Shown here one piece after another: positions 31,535-42,693 of a stretch of DNA of 64,000 nt. The stretch comes from Isochrysis galbana (taxonomy: Eukaryota; Haptophyta; Isochrysidales; Isochrysidaceae). The notes under the pieces were generated by a model, which saw only the letters and a program-made list of their open reading frames with translations, ran no database searches and had not been told where the DNA came from. Where the stretch lies: positions 1,360,204 to 1,424,203 of the forward strand of contig CM030935.1 of NCBI GenBank assembly GCA_018136815.1. Direction: 5' to 3'. The translations under genes and the position numbers were made by a program. Numbering within the stretch: position 1 is the first letter of the stretch; the number at the start of each line of letters is the position of its first letter.

Positions 31535-31990
31535 TATTGGTTCTCCATGTAGAGTTTGCCAGCTACTCGGCGCACTTGCACCATGGGTCTTGTTTCAGCG
31601 TACGCGACCGCCGTGATGTATTCCATGCAGAGGTACGCGACGGCGGCCTCGTCTCCAATGTATTTGGTCTTTGGGACTAGGATCTTGTCGTACTCGTCGG
31701 AGTAGTCGCCGACAAGCATGAGGTTTGCCTTGCACCAACGGCCCATGTATGGCTTGATGAGTGCCCACATCGACGGGTAGCGTTCCTTGGCCAAATCCAC
31801 GCGGAAGTCTCCACCTCCACGGCCCATGCCGGAGGCTGTGACGAGCAGCATCGCCAGGATGGCACCGCTCATGCCCTCCTCCATCCTCCATGTGTGCGCA
31901 GAACTTGAAGGCTGGGGCACGGATCTCCTCGTAGGTGCGGTGACCAAGTCGCTTGGCGAGGAAGACAAAGTACTGGCCCATGGAGCGAGG
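31535..31990 (-). pseudogene. Decayed repeat-borne gene, unknown product
   Basis: Two overlapping minus-strand frames read as one protein: an upstream part (FLAKRLGHRTYEEIRAPAF) and, after a frameshift in a GGAGG run near 31875, a downstream part (MSGAILAMLLVTASGMGRGG, then IGDEAAVAYLCMEYITAVAY), ending LYMENQ-stop. A C-terminal relative occurs at 15506-15616. The domain is not recognised. AT-rich sequence (31498-31541) follows the stop. Confidence 0.4.
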
Positions 31991-32067
31991 AGGGTTGTGG
32001 AGGAGGAAGAGGAGAGTGAAACGGGGGAAGAAGCCTGGGAGGAGGACCATGGCTCTGCGCATCATGC

Positions 32068-32088
32068 AGGGGGTCTTTGAGACCCCCT
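32068..32088. repeat. Perfect hairpin, GGGGGTCTTTGAGACCCCC
   Basis: A 19-base palindrome-like stem-loop within a repeat. The same hairpin with nearly the same flanks occurs at 39432-39450. Confidence 0.7.
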
Positions 32089-32263
32089 CCTTCCTACAGT
32101 GGGAAACCTTCCCACCCCAAGAGCACCTCATGTGGGAGGGTAGCTCAGCTGCCCTCCCCATGGTGGAAACCTCTACCATCAGTGCACCCAACATGGGAGG
32201 GCACTTCACAACCATCAACCCCATACGGAGAGCACCCCATGCCTCTGTTTTCCAACTAGCTTG

Positions 32264-32575
32264 TTGACACAATTCTCGTCTTCACCCCACTCTTGTGGGC
32301 CACTAGTACCAATCACTCAGTGCCCTGCCTTGGGCCCTCTTTCTCTTTCAACACTAGACTCCCTCTCCCACTCCCCCTTCACACTTCAACCAACCCAAAC
32401 AGCACGAACCCCCCCGCCCTCTATTCAAAGCACCAAAAATTTCAATTCAAGACACATGTTGATACACTTCCCGTTTTCACCCCACGTTTGTGGGCCACAA
32501 GTACCTACAACTCAGTGCCCTGCCTTGGGCCCTCTTTCAACACTTCACTCCACAACCTACTTTTATAAGTGGGGG
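32264..32575. repeat. Two-unit tandem repeat (~190 bp period)
   Basis: A unit beginning with CCCCAC-TTGTGGGCCAC, then CTCAGTGCCCTGCCTTGGG and CCAACCCAAAC, is present at about 32264-32455 and again from 32456. A further relative of its end (CACCAAAAATTTC block) lies at 33500-33600. AT-poor, no gene. Confidence 0.65.
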
Positions 32576-32579
32576 TCAA

Positions 32580-34000
32580 TGGGGGCCTCGCGCCCCCCTC
32601 TCTCCATCGCGGACACCCCCCGGGGTGGGCCCGTACATTCAACCCCAGCCCCTGCCCTCTGGCAGGGGCAGGGCACTCATCAATTCAGCCCAGACCCCTA
32701 GTGGGCGCGGGTCGCGAGCCGCACTCCCAGGCCCGCATGGGCCAGCTCTCGTACTGACTCCCCCCCCCATCCCTGGTCGCCAGGCAGACAGGGGCCTCAG
32801 GGCGGCACCCAAGGCCAGCGAGGCGAGCGAGGGAGAGGCAGGGGGGGCCTAGGGCTGAGCCCCAGCCTCCACTGCCCCCTGAGCTGCCCCTGTTGGCCCT
32901 CTGGGCGCCCCTGAAGGACCTCTGAGAGCACGCCATGGCGCGCCGCATGGCGACGCGCCGCAGGGACCGGGGCGGAAGAGAATGGAACGAGGGAGAGGGG
33001 GGGATTTGCACCCCCCCCGATGGAGTGTGGAGTGTGGTGAGAAACGAGCCCCGTTTGCGTTAGCAAACGGGCTAAGGGGGGCGACTGGCGATAGGAGGGA
33101 GATGGGAAGGGAGCGGCTCAAGACGTCTCGGATACCCTTGTGGCAGGTATACTCGAGGCGCAGTTGCTTATTTCTCGAGAACTGCTCGCGGCGTGAGCTG
33201 GAAAGGGCCGTTCTCCTTTTTTTGACGAGAGGTTCCTCCCCCCCCCCCGGTGCTTTTTCCTGGAGAGTCGGCCGGCGTCGTTCGGTCCGCCTCAATGGGT
33301 TTTCCCTCATTTTAACTTGTGGGGAGTTAGAATGGGAGCCGGGGGCCTGCGAGGGGGGAGATGTGGAGGGGTGCATAGGAGTATGTATTTGTGACAACAG
33401 CACGCGCCAAGGTGTACGGGCAGGTGCGCTGAGGGCTGTCGTGTTAGTACCGGGCTAGTGAGAGTAGTGGTACTAATGCTCAGTTAGATTATTATTATTT
33501 CAACACTTCACTCCATCTCCCACTCCCTCATCCCACTACAACCAACCCAAGAAGCACAAACCCCCTCGCCCTCGGTTTCAAACACCAAAAATTTCGACTC
33601 AAGACCAGAGGCAGGACATGTCTTGAGTCTTGAGGCGGCGTCGCTGCCCATGCCTAGCGCAAGGGTATAGCGCCCCCACTCAGACATCTCCTTCCCCACA
33701 GCTCCTCTCTGAGGAGTTGCTCCTCACCCTCCCATTAGGCCCCCTTGACTGCGAGACCAGAACAGGATCCTGGCGTGGGGGGTTGTTTGAGTGTGGAGGG
33801 AGGGGTGCTCCGGCTAGCGCAGGTAGTAAGCTAGTGAAGAGCTGGGTGGCATAAGGGGGAAGGGTGCTTGCGCTCGCCGCGGCAGGGAGTCCTGTCTTGT
33901 GTGCGCGCTAGTCCCGTTCCTTTGCCGCGCCGCGACCCATAAAAATTTGTTAAAAATTTAAAAATGTACAACCTGCTCGCATATTAGTACTAGTATATAC
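32580..34000. other. Repeat-rich stretch without a supported gene
   Basis: 32580-32940 resembles the palindrome-led dispersed repeat at low identity. The rest has short, mutually overlapping open frames with no domain. I see nothing that supports a gene. Confidence 0.45.
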
Positions 34001-34230
34001 TAATACAGACGCAACCGAAATAAGGAATAGATGTGAGCTAATCGACACACGATGCTGGCCGTCGTCACAACGCAGGGCAGTGCCAGCAGTATATTTGGAG
34101 CCACTGCCAAGGGTGACCTAGGCTGGGCCCAGGGGTCGAAGTATCGCGGAGAGGGAGAAAATTGAAAACATGCATGGAATGCCCGTATTCCTATTGAAGT
34201 CACGTTGGTGCTACAACACAAGAAAGTAAT

Positions 34231-34867
34231 TTAGCTCGAGGCAACCGCGGAGAGACGGTCCCTGGAGCGCCTGGTAGCATCGGCAATCGGTGTAACATGC
34301 TGACATGCACTTGCCAACGGCAAGGGAACATGCGATGCAGGTGAGGATATCTGCGTACCGAGATGGTCGAAAAGGGAACTTTGCATGGCGGAAGTAGGAT
34401 GGCGAAGGTAGTCTCCAAGACACGAATCAGAACGCTACCTTGTTGTGGATACGTTCGGCAAGAACCACAGCACAGTGATGTTGACGCAGGAGGAAGAGCG
34501 ACGACGACGCGAGCTCCTGATCTGCCAGTGACTTTGCGCCAAGGATCTCAGACTGCTTGCGGCATTTGTAGAGCTGATCTCTTGTCCATTCATACATCTC
34601 CTGGTCATCTGCATACAAGAAAACGGTTTGTTCAAAGTAGCGGGTTGCCTTGGCGTATTTGACGGCTGCCTCGGCCAACCGTCCCGAGCTTTGCGCCCGT
34701 TCAGCCGCAGTGACCATGTTGATTGCGAGTGTGGTTACGAGATGCGACGGCTTCACGCGTAGCCAAAAGTTCTCTGGAAGCTCGCGCCGGCTGGGCTCGG
34801 CGTCGGCTCGCCGCCTCGAGTTTGCAAGCTGTGAGTGCGTCGATGTGCCGTTCTTCATCGCGATCAT
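34231..34867 (-). CDS. Small two-exon protein with MIT-like helical region
   Basis: Exons 34439-34867 and 34231-34350 (minus strand) join in phase across an 88-bp GT-AG intron (donor AAG|GTAGCG, acceptor TACGCAG) to give 182 aa. The centre (NMVTAAERAQSSGRLAEAAV, then KYAKATRYFEQTVFLY) is a helical segment spaced like an MIT domain, the three-helix module that binds ESCRT-III tails in VPS4 and relatives. The resemblance is by eye only. The C-terminal exon is Ser/Ala/Pro-rich. I chose the ATG at 34867 because the same frame has no Met between there and an upstream stop. Upstream lie long CT tracts. The gene sits between the large inverted repeat arms and looks undamaged. Confidence 0.45.
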
Positions 34868-35382
34868 TGCGTAGGCGTGCAGCAGGGAAGCCTCAGGAAA
34901 GCCTCGTGGTGGCGGCTGCGGAGGCCGGGAGCGAGGAGAGCGAGGGTGGGAGCGGAGGTGCCAGTAGGTTTTCGAGCCTCATCGCTGCGCTGAGAAGGTG
35001 CTGTGAGAACAAGGCGAAACTTGTCGTTGGCCGATGAGATTGTGGAGGGCGCCGCGGGGGGGGGGGGGGGGAGGGGGAAGCGGGAGGAAGGGGAAGGGGG
35101 GGCGGGGTTTGGGGATGGGGAGAAGAGGAGTGGCGTTCAGAGAAGTTCTCCGACAAACTGGGAAGACGAAGTGGGGCGGGAGGGTGCGTCGGCGGGGGAA
35201 GTTTGTGCGCCGTTGAGACGAAGATCGCCGCTTTCTCGACCACAAAACATGCCGCCCGAAAGAGAGATATGGAAGGCCTCTCTCCTTTCCCTCTCTCCCT
35301 CCCTCTCACCCTCCTCTCCCTCCCTCGATCTCCCTCCCTCTCCCTTTCCCCCCCTCTCCCTCTCCCTTCCTCTCCCTCTCCC

Positions 35383-35387
<5 letters not shown>

Positions 35388-35436
<49 letters not shown>

Positions 35437-35488
35437 CCCCCCCCCCCCCACCCCCCCACCCCCTCCCACTCCCCCCACCCACCCACCC

Positions 35489-35573
<85 letters not shown>

Positions 35574-35575
35574 CC
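35388..35575. repeat. (CT)n microsatellites with C-rich interruptions
   Basis: Pure CT runs at about 35388-35433 and 35493-35571, separated and followed by C-rich tracts (to 35645). A diffuse CT-rich lead-in starts near 35278. Open frames through it are artefacts. Confidence 0.95.
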
Positions 35576-36077
35576 CGCCCCCCCCCCCCACCCCACCCCC
35601 ACCCCCACCCCACCATCACCACCCCACCAACCCACCCACCCCCAGTACGGAAGAGGCCAGACGCCCAGTAGGAGTAGTTGTCTGTTTGCAGAACAAAAGA
35701 AATGTGCGAAACGCGGTGGCTGGCACACTCATCTTTGAGAGATTTCAGTATTCAGGTGGATAAACCTCTAGTGAATAGACTATTGTACTACTCTAAAGCG
35801 ATTGCAGCCGTCCATCTCGCCCATCTCGGTCACCATTACCCCATTACCTATTATCTGCGGCGGGTATCTTTTATCTTGCTTCAAGTTCAACTTCCCACAG
35901 AAAAGATTCTGCTAAGAAATCTCCCGGAGCTGAATAGAGCTGCTACGCGTTAGAAAGCCCTTTCCCTTTCGCCGGGGGGGGGGGCGCATTGCGCATTGTC
36001 AATAGGAGCCTACATGGTACATGGTACATGGGAGATACATGATACATGATATATGTTACCCCCCCGGAACCAACGCC

Positions 36078-36617
36078 CTGTCGCATTCGCGAGCCTCTGC
36101 AGGCTATTTCGCTATTTTCCGCTCTACCGTTATAACCGCGATGGTAAATCATCAATCTTCGTTCTTATGTCTATCTCTACGTCTACGACGTCTCCACGCT
36201 TCTATCAATCACTACACTTCATTCAATGTTGGTCTACCATTATACCCACGTGGCCAAGCAGCTTCTACAGGCTTCTTTCTACTCGGAATATGAATATGCT
36301 CTAGCTCTGGACTGATCACCCAGGCATGGAGATCAAGGGAGTAGTAAGCACGTGTTGATGATGACCAAGGAAGTAGCGAGCATCTTGCTTGCTTGCTTGC
36401 TAACTAAAGTACACCCGCTCAAGAACCTCAAGCATCTAGACTCTGTAAGTCTAACACCTCTGTAAGCTTCTAGACTTTTTAAGTCTACCAGCTACTCCAT
36501 GGCTAAGCTACGAAAAGCTATAGGTAAAGTGCACGCCGCTGTGCTCGCGTTGAGACGCTATTCGCCGATGAATCTTGTAGGATCTTCACTAACTAAGCAT
36601 GGATGAATCCCTTTCGC
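36078..36617 (+). repeat. Right arm of the large inverted repeat pair (~540 bp)
   Basis: Reverse complement of 30861-31380. It starts at CTGTCGCATTCGCGAG and ends CCCTTTCGC. The spacer between arms is about 4.7 kb and contains the decayed gene at 31535, tandem repeats, the MIT-like gene and CT tracts. Confidence 0.85.
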
Positions 36618-36772
36618 AGAGAAGAGGATGGGTTGCAGCGTTGAGTCCTGCGGTCTGCCGCGCCGGCCGCCGATTCTACACTTATCGTCCGGACGGGTGT
36701 GGTATTTCCTGTCTCTTCGATCGTCGCGAACTATTCTTATAGTTCGTCGTTCGTCGTTCGTCGTTCGTTCTT

Positions 36773-36905
36773 CGATTCTCGATTCTCGATTCTCGTCGTT
36801 CCGCGTTCTTCGTTTCTCGTTCTTCGATTCTCGATTCTCGTCGTTCCGCGTTCTTCGTTTCTCGCTCTCGATTCTCGATTCTTGTCGTTCCGCGTTCTCA
36901 TCGGT
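36773..36905. repeat. Short tandem repeat, about three units of TTCGATTCTCG...CGTTCCGCG
   Basis: A unit of about 50-57 bp containing GATTCTCGATTCTCG and GTCGTTCCGCGTTCT recurs about three times. It sits between the inverted repeat arm and the dispersed repeat at 37197. Confidence 0.75.
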
Positions 36906-37196
36906 CCTCGATTGTTCGTTGTTCGTAATTCGTAACTTCTCGGTGCGTCGCTCATCACGTCTTCCGTCTTGGTTCGGCGTTGGGTGCGCGGCTCTCCCTC
37001 CATTCGGATTTATTGTTTCATTCGCTCTTCAGATTTATTGTTTCATTCGCTCTTCGGATTTATTCGCTCTTCGCTCTTGGCTCATTCGGTCTCGTTCAGG
37101 ATTGCTCTTCTGCCTTTCTCGTGGCTTGTTCGGAGCTCTCCGATATCCGTTAGGTTCTCTTCTTTCCTCGCGGGACGCTCGATCCTAGCAGGGGGG

Positions 37197-38035
37197 TGTC
37201 GCATTCGCGAATCGACGCTCGTTAGGCTTCTCTTCGTCGTTCGGCATTTATCGTTATAATTCTCTCGTTCTCGTTCTCGGTCAAAAGCTTCGCTTGGATG
37301 CATAGGATCTGGGGTTGTGGAGCGCCCTCTCTCTTTCTCTCGAAGAGAAGGGAAGTTTCCCCACCTTTCTCCCTCCTAGGCGCCTCGCGAATAGGTTTAA
37401 TTCGCTATCTTCTCCGCGCTTCTCTATCTACTTCAGTGATTGCAATCAGGTTTAATTTGCAATCTCATCACATCTCCCCCTTAGGCACACCGCATCTCTC
37501 TCGTCTTATTTGGTAGGTCTCTTGGAATCTTGTGCGGCAGGATTGCCCCTCGTTTCCGTTATGGTGCGATTCCCCTTCCAGACGGGATCGCCGACAGATC
37601 GCCTTCTGATCGTCGTCCGTCGTTGTCTGGCCGGAGTGTTTGGGTTTGATTTCAGTCGAGTTATGTGAGAAAGTCGTGGGGCGAGAGTCGGGGTGTTTTC
37701 CTGGGTGTCGTTGTCCGTCGTCCTGTCGTCAGTCGTCATCCGTCGTCGCTCTCGCTCTCGTCGCTCTCGCTCTCGTAACACTCATACCCTACAGCCTCGC
37801 CTCTCCTCGCCAGCCCCTGCCATCACAGCCCTCCTCACACTCGCCCTCGCCTCTCGCCGCTCGCTCGATGCCGCTTTCGCCGCCGTCCTCGCCCTCGCTC
37901 AAGCCCGCCTGCCCGCCTTCCTCTGCTGACGGGCCTCAGCCCGTCAGCACCTCCGAACTCGTCTCCTCCGCCGCGCCTGCCGCCGGCATGGCCCCTTCCT
38001 CATTGCCCTCAGGCCCTATGGGCCATCACAATTCG
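37197..38035 (+). repeat. Dispersed repeat, inverted partner of 180-1240
   Basis: It begins at the motif TGTCGCATTCGCGAATCGAC, runs through the TGACGGGC hairpin (37927-37946) and ends near GGCCATCACAATTCGT. The final part also matches 52310-52440. Coding is not conserved between copies. Confidence 0.75.
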
Positions 38036-38393
38036 TCAAAGAAATAATAAGAACCCCCCCCACCCCCCACCCCACCCACCCCGCCCCTGAGAAACCTCAA
38101 ATAAGAAACTCCCGGGCGGAGCCCGTTGGCCGGTGGGGGCAAGAAAGCTTTAGAAGCTTTGGAGTCCTGTTTTCTTAATGGTGCACCCATATTGTACATA
38201 AGAGTACCCGAACACAAGACTATTCTTTCCTGCACGTGAATTATTTACTACTAGTAGTAGTTATGATGGAGCGCGGCGCCGCGCCCGCGCCGTCTGAGGA
38301 AAGGGCTTCTCTTCTTCTCTTCTGCACGGCACAAGTCCAGCGCTGTTGCTGCGACGGGCTGCCGGCGAGGGTTACGGGGCGGCACGAGGGGTG

Positions 38394-38828
38394 ATGGCGG
38401 CCCCCGCGGGGGTTCACGTTGACCTCACGCAACAGCGCCCCCCGTCGAAGCGTCCGCGACCAAGGCCTGCGGCCGCAGCAAGCTCACGTGTACCCAATAG
38501 CAACGATGACGGAGAGGGTTTCAGCGAAAATGAGGAGACGACAATCAGGGAGGACGCTGCACCAGTGGACTGGGAAGTACCAGGGTTTGATTTCTCTGGA
38601 TGTCCGTGTGCCGACTGCGCGCAGCTCGAATGCGATCTATGTGCAAAGGAGCTGAGGGTGAGCTGGCATCACGGGAGGAAAGAGCTAGTGGTTGTCGGCG
38701 CCGTGATGCTCTGCCACCGCATCTATCACCAAGAATGTGCCAACGATAGGCTGCACATGCTACAAGTCCCACGTCATGTGGTAACAAGAAGAGGGCCAAA
38801 CATTGGCACGTCTGCCTCCGAACACTAG
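38394..38828 (+). CDS. Cys/His-rich hypothetical protein, 144 aa
   Basis: The ATG at 38394 gives MAAPAGVHVDL, a basic nuclear-localisation-like SKRPRPRP stretch, an acidic middle, then a cluster GCPCADCAQLECDLCAKEL followed by HH and CHRIYHQEC. The spacing suggests two zinc sites of RING or PHD-like type, but I cannot assign a family. An upstream in-frame ATG (38346) would add 16 residues. Just upstream (38255-38285) is ATGATGGAGCGCGGCGCC, resembling the repeat leaders at 6253 and 39499, so this may be a transposon protein or its N-terminal fragment. Confidence 0.4.
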   Translation: MAAPAGVHVDLTQQRPPSKRPRPRPAAAASSRVPNSNDDGEGFSENEETTIREDAAPVDWEVPGFDFSGCPCADCAQLECDLCAKELRVSWHHGRKELVVVGAVMLCHRIYHQECANDRLHMLQVPRHVVTRRGPNIGTSASEH

Positions 38829-39475
38829 ATAGCCCTTCATGGTTATTTCTGCTAGAGGTGAATGTTATCACGTTGTGTCATACCATCGCTCGGTGCATCT
38901 GGCCATGGATGAATTCCATCACTTCAGTTGCACATTTACTCCATCGCTTCAGTTGCATATTTATTTCATCAATTTGTTCAGAGCTCAGACTGCTTCCACT
39001 CTCACCACTCCCATTTCAACCGCTTCGGTGGTGCAGGCTCAGAATACTGCTGTTGCCTTGTGCCCCCGAGGTTGCAAAGTGTTGAGTGGAGTGTTATAGT
39101 GCACAGTGAATGCGCGCGCAGAGCTACACGCCGCGCAGCTGCAATAGGCCAATTGCGATTGCAACTTGCAACTAGAAGAAGCCACAACAAAACTGTTGTT
39201 ATAGTTTCACCTATGGACTATGGAGCGTGCCGCAACCGCTCCCAAGCCCCGGACGACCCTCGCCACTGCGCCCCACCTGGGACGCCCCACGCCGCCCGAG
39301 GCGGCCCGTCACAAATCACAAAGCCCCCCTAAAAGCTCGTCCAGCCCATCCAAACCAAGCCCGCGCGAGCGCGCGGGGTGGCGAACACTGGCACCGAACA
39401 GGTTGTCACCATGGCTCTACGTAGAATGCAAGGGGTCTTTGAGACCCCCTCCTATAGCCTATAGTGCGAAATCCT

Positions 39476-39762
39476 AACTAACTTTATAGTCAGTTGCCAT
39501 GGAGCGCGCCGCTGCTCCCCTCCTCTCGTTCGGGCTCCCCGCCGAGGGCGGCCCCCCAGCCCCCATGGAGCAGTCGCTGTCGAAGCGACCGCGTCCGCCC
39601 GCTGAGTACTGAGTACTAAGGCCGAGCAGGTGCGTGCGACTCCGGTCGCGCCACACGGCCCGTGGCCCCGTGGCCCCGGCCACACCATGCAAGACAGCCA
39701 AGCTGGCGTTCCGTCGAATATGGGACACGGTGAGCAATTCACAATTCAACCGCGGGGGAATC
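39476..39762 (+). repeat. Palindrome-led repeat with MERAAAP ORF start
   Basis: AACTAACTTTATAGTCAGTT at 39476-39495 precedes GCCATGGAGCGCG. The frame from 39499 repeats the 6253 start (PAPMEQSLSKRPRPPAE) before a stop. It runs up to the left copy of the 18-bp direct repeat at 39745-39762. Confidence 0.55.
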
Positions 39763-40186
39763 CACCATCCAATCCACCTTGGAAAGGACAATCGCGACAC
39801 TTAACATCAAACTTATCAAGGGAGGCCCGGACGCGAATCTCACACGTGAAATCGCGGAAGCCAACCGACAACTAGCGGACGAGCGCGGCAAGATGCCCCT
39901 AAGATACCTCCCCTTGCACGCCAAGCTCCGCCAAGAAGATCTCCACTCTAAAGAGTTCTTCAGAAAACTCAAACAACAAAAATGGAGCGCAGGAGGAAGG
40001 AGTGGACAACCTATCGGGGATCGGAACACACCGTCTGCTACAGGAAGCACCCCAAACACCCAGACCCTAGGTAGCGCACGAGGGACGTGCCGCAAGGCAG
40101 GTGGAGGGGAGATGAGAGCAGCGGGCGTGGCAGTACAATAAGGGTGCGTAGTCGCGCGCGCGGCGAGAATATTAAAAAGTTTTTTT
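39763..40186 (+). mobile_element. Short nested LINE insertion with 18-bp target-site duplication
   Basis: The direct repeat TTCAACCGCGGGGGAATC stands at 39745-39762 and 40187-40204. Between them is a 5'- and internally deleted LINE: a frame (39779-40141) with a segment LHAKLRQEDLHSKEFFRKL typical of the region before the reverse-transcriptase domain, then a 3' end GGCGAGAATATTAAAAAG plus oligo-T. The perfect duplication implies a recent insertion. Confidence 0.85.
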
Positions 40187-40204
40187 TTCAACCGCGGGGG
40201 AATC

Positions 40205-42693
40205 TCATGCGTGCGCCTGGAAACTCCGCCAGCTTGAATTAAGCGCTCCAATGGGTGAAAGCCCACGAGCAAGCGACAGGAGGCAAAACCAACGAGTCTA
40301 AATTCCAAGGCATTAGGATGGGTTCGCAATTAAGGAACAAACCACCATGGGATATGCGCAAATATAACTGGATCGAAAATGACCAATACCTCGTGATACT
40401 AGGTGTGCCACTAGGAGCCCCAGAGGCGCTTAAGCCCTTTTGGAAAAAGCTAGCGGACAAGGTAGACAATAAAGCAGCCCAATTAGCGCCGTTCACACGC
40501 CATATGTCGATCTTCGGCAGGACTAACATAGTGAACTTTATAATTTACGGCACGCCTAGGTACTGGATGCAAACCTTAGCACCTCCCAAATGGTTCAACG
40601 CAAGAATCCAAAAAGCGGCGGACAAGATTCTTTGGGAAAGCCCCTACACAGGGAGGAAATACCAATGGGTGAAATACCCACACTACCCACTTAACAACAC
40701 GCAAAACGCGACGCGCACGTTGGGAACAGGCCTACTAAACTGGACAAACCACGTAAAAGCTCTACAAGCTAAGTGGATACTAAACTACCTCAACGCAAGA
40801 AAAGCATCATGGAAACACGCGCTAGACGCGTGGTTCTGCCGCACTGGGCTGGGTCGTGGCGCGGTCTTCTCCACAATCCCCCCCGCCTCTCTCACGCGCA
40901 GCCTCAGAGGTAACCCGGCGCTTCCAACATTTTGGAAGGACGCGCTAAACACCTTTAGATCACTCGATATCCAGCGCTCTCGCCTATCGATAGAGGGTGC
41001 GCTCTCGCAACCGATATGGTGCAACCCGCACGAACAACCGCCACGTATGCGCGCCGCTTGGGCAAGCCTATGGCAATCCCTCCACACACACGTCGTGCAT
41101 AACGTGTTCAAGGATAACAACCTAGACACACCCTACACGAAAGAGGAATGCGCCCGATATCTAGACCACCTCCCGGAGATATTCGAACACGCGGGCAGCA
41201 TAATAACCAAGGGAAGCTTCTTAGACTCGTGGGCGTCGATAGTACAACAAGCCTCGAGTCTCCTTGGAAAAGCGCAACTAGACCCGGCGCCCGGGTCCGA
41301 CCCGGAGGGGACTAGCGAGAACGGAACACGCGACAATAAGGCGGGCATTGAGGCCCCGCCGGAAATCAGAGTGTCCGATAACGAAACATACATAACTAAG
41401 ATGAACAACATATGGATTCACACCAACACAAATTACCTCGGAGAGCCGGCCGACCGGACGGGGGTCGCGACCCCAGAAGAAGCCCGACTATACCACCCCC
41501 CCGCTAGATGGGAGGGAGGGTTGAAAGGCCCCAAATACGCGGAATACCCGCTAGCGGACGAGTATACAATGGACGGCAAAAAACACTTGGACCTCACCAC
41601 GGTCTCGGACATAACACAGGTGCTAGAGAAAAACATGCCAGATAACAAACCCCAGCCGGCAAGCGAGGCATGGGCCCGAAGAATCAACCTAACCCACGAG
41701 GAGTGGAAACACGTGGCCAGCTTATACACCCTACCCCTACTAAAACACACGGACAAACACCCACACTTCAAACACATCACCCACAAGAGGATAGGTACGC
41801 GGAATCGCTTCGGCACGGCGACCACGAATGCCTGCAGACTGTGCGGAAAATACCACGAGAGCTCAACCCACTTAGCCAGGTGCTCAGCCACGAAGCCAAT
41901 CTTCGAGACCATAGAAGCGATAGCGGGTTTCACGCCGGAACGCAAAAGGACAGCGACACAGAAAATAAAGGACAGACTCTTCGCATACCCGAGTACACCG
42001 ACGCCCGATAGCCTCAAAACCCTATACATAGTAGCATGGAGATACATAATAGGCGACTTCTACAAAGTCGAATACGACAATCACCCCTTCCATTATATAC
42101 CCGTCATCGAACGCACCTTGACCAGATTCACGTTCCTCGTACGGGGCCTCGAAGCCTCTAACAAAACCTCGCCGGCACGTACGCACCAAGCCTCCAGAGG
42201 CAGAAAACCAAAGATCAAAGACGCAAGAGATCTTAGCGCCCCAATATTTAAGATGAATGACAAAGGTGTCCTCGCGATGAACGTGAATCTGTCCCTGGTG
42301 GCACACGCACTCGACATAGCGGGAAAGGTGGCCTGAGAACCTGACGAACACCACACCTCACCCCCCCCCCCCCAAAAAAAAAACCCCCCAACAGCGCCGA
42401 CCCGGCACATACACAACCCCGGGTCCGACTCTTAAGGTAGCCCCAGCCTTGAATATCCCAATAGAAGCCGATCGCTCGATGGCGCGAGGGAAGGCCGAAG
42501 AGTCGACCGTCGGGGATCGGTGCACGCCGCCTGCCACTGGAAACCCCAAGTACTGGGCCCCTAAGTAGAGCACAAGGGGACGAGCCGCAAGGCGAGTGCG
42601 AGGGAGTGATAAGGGATGCGGGCGCGGCTGTCAGATGGAGGAAGTCAGGGTCGCGCGCGCGGTGAGATCATTAAGAAGTTTTTTTTTTTTTTT
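40205..42693 (+). mobile_element. 5'-truncated LINE, longest copy (693-codon open frame)
   Basis: An uninterrupted frame (40255-42336, open from before 40255) covers the reverse-transcriptase region after the YxDD motif (WVKAHEQATGGKTNESKF), the thumb (LGVPLG, GRTNIVNFIIYGTPRYW), a long linker and the C-terminal zinc knuckle CRLCGKYHESSTHLARC. The palm active site, endonuclease and ORF1 are absent. The 3' UTR of ~350 bp contains CCCCTAAGTAGAGCACAAG, shared with the copy at 13100, and ends ATTAAGAAG plus T15. The frame has no frameshifts, so the copy is young or was recently selected. Confidence 0.9.

Noticed and set aside
34893-35671. Frames through CT/GA tracts, both strands
   Set aside because: Microsatellite translation only.
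36773-36905. CRISPR-like array
   Set aside because: Units are imperfect, short, with no unique spacers; it is a simple tandem repeat.
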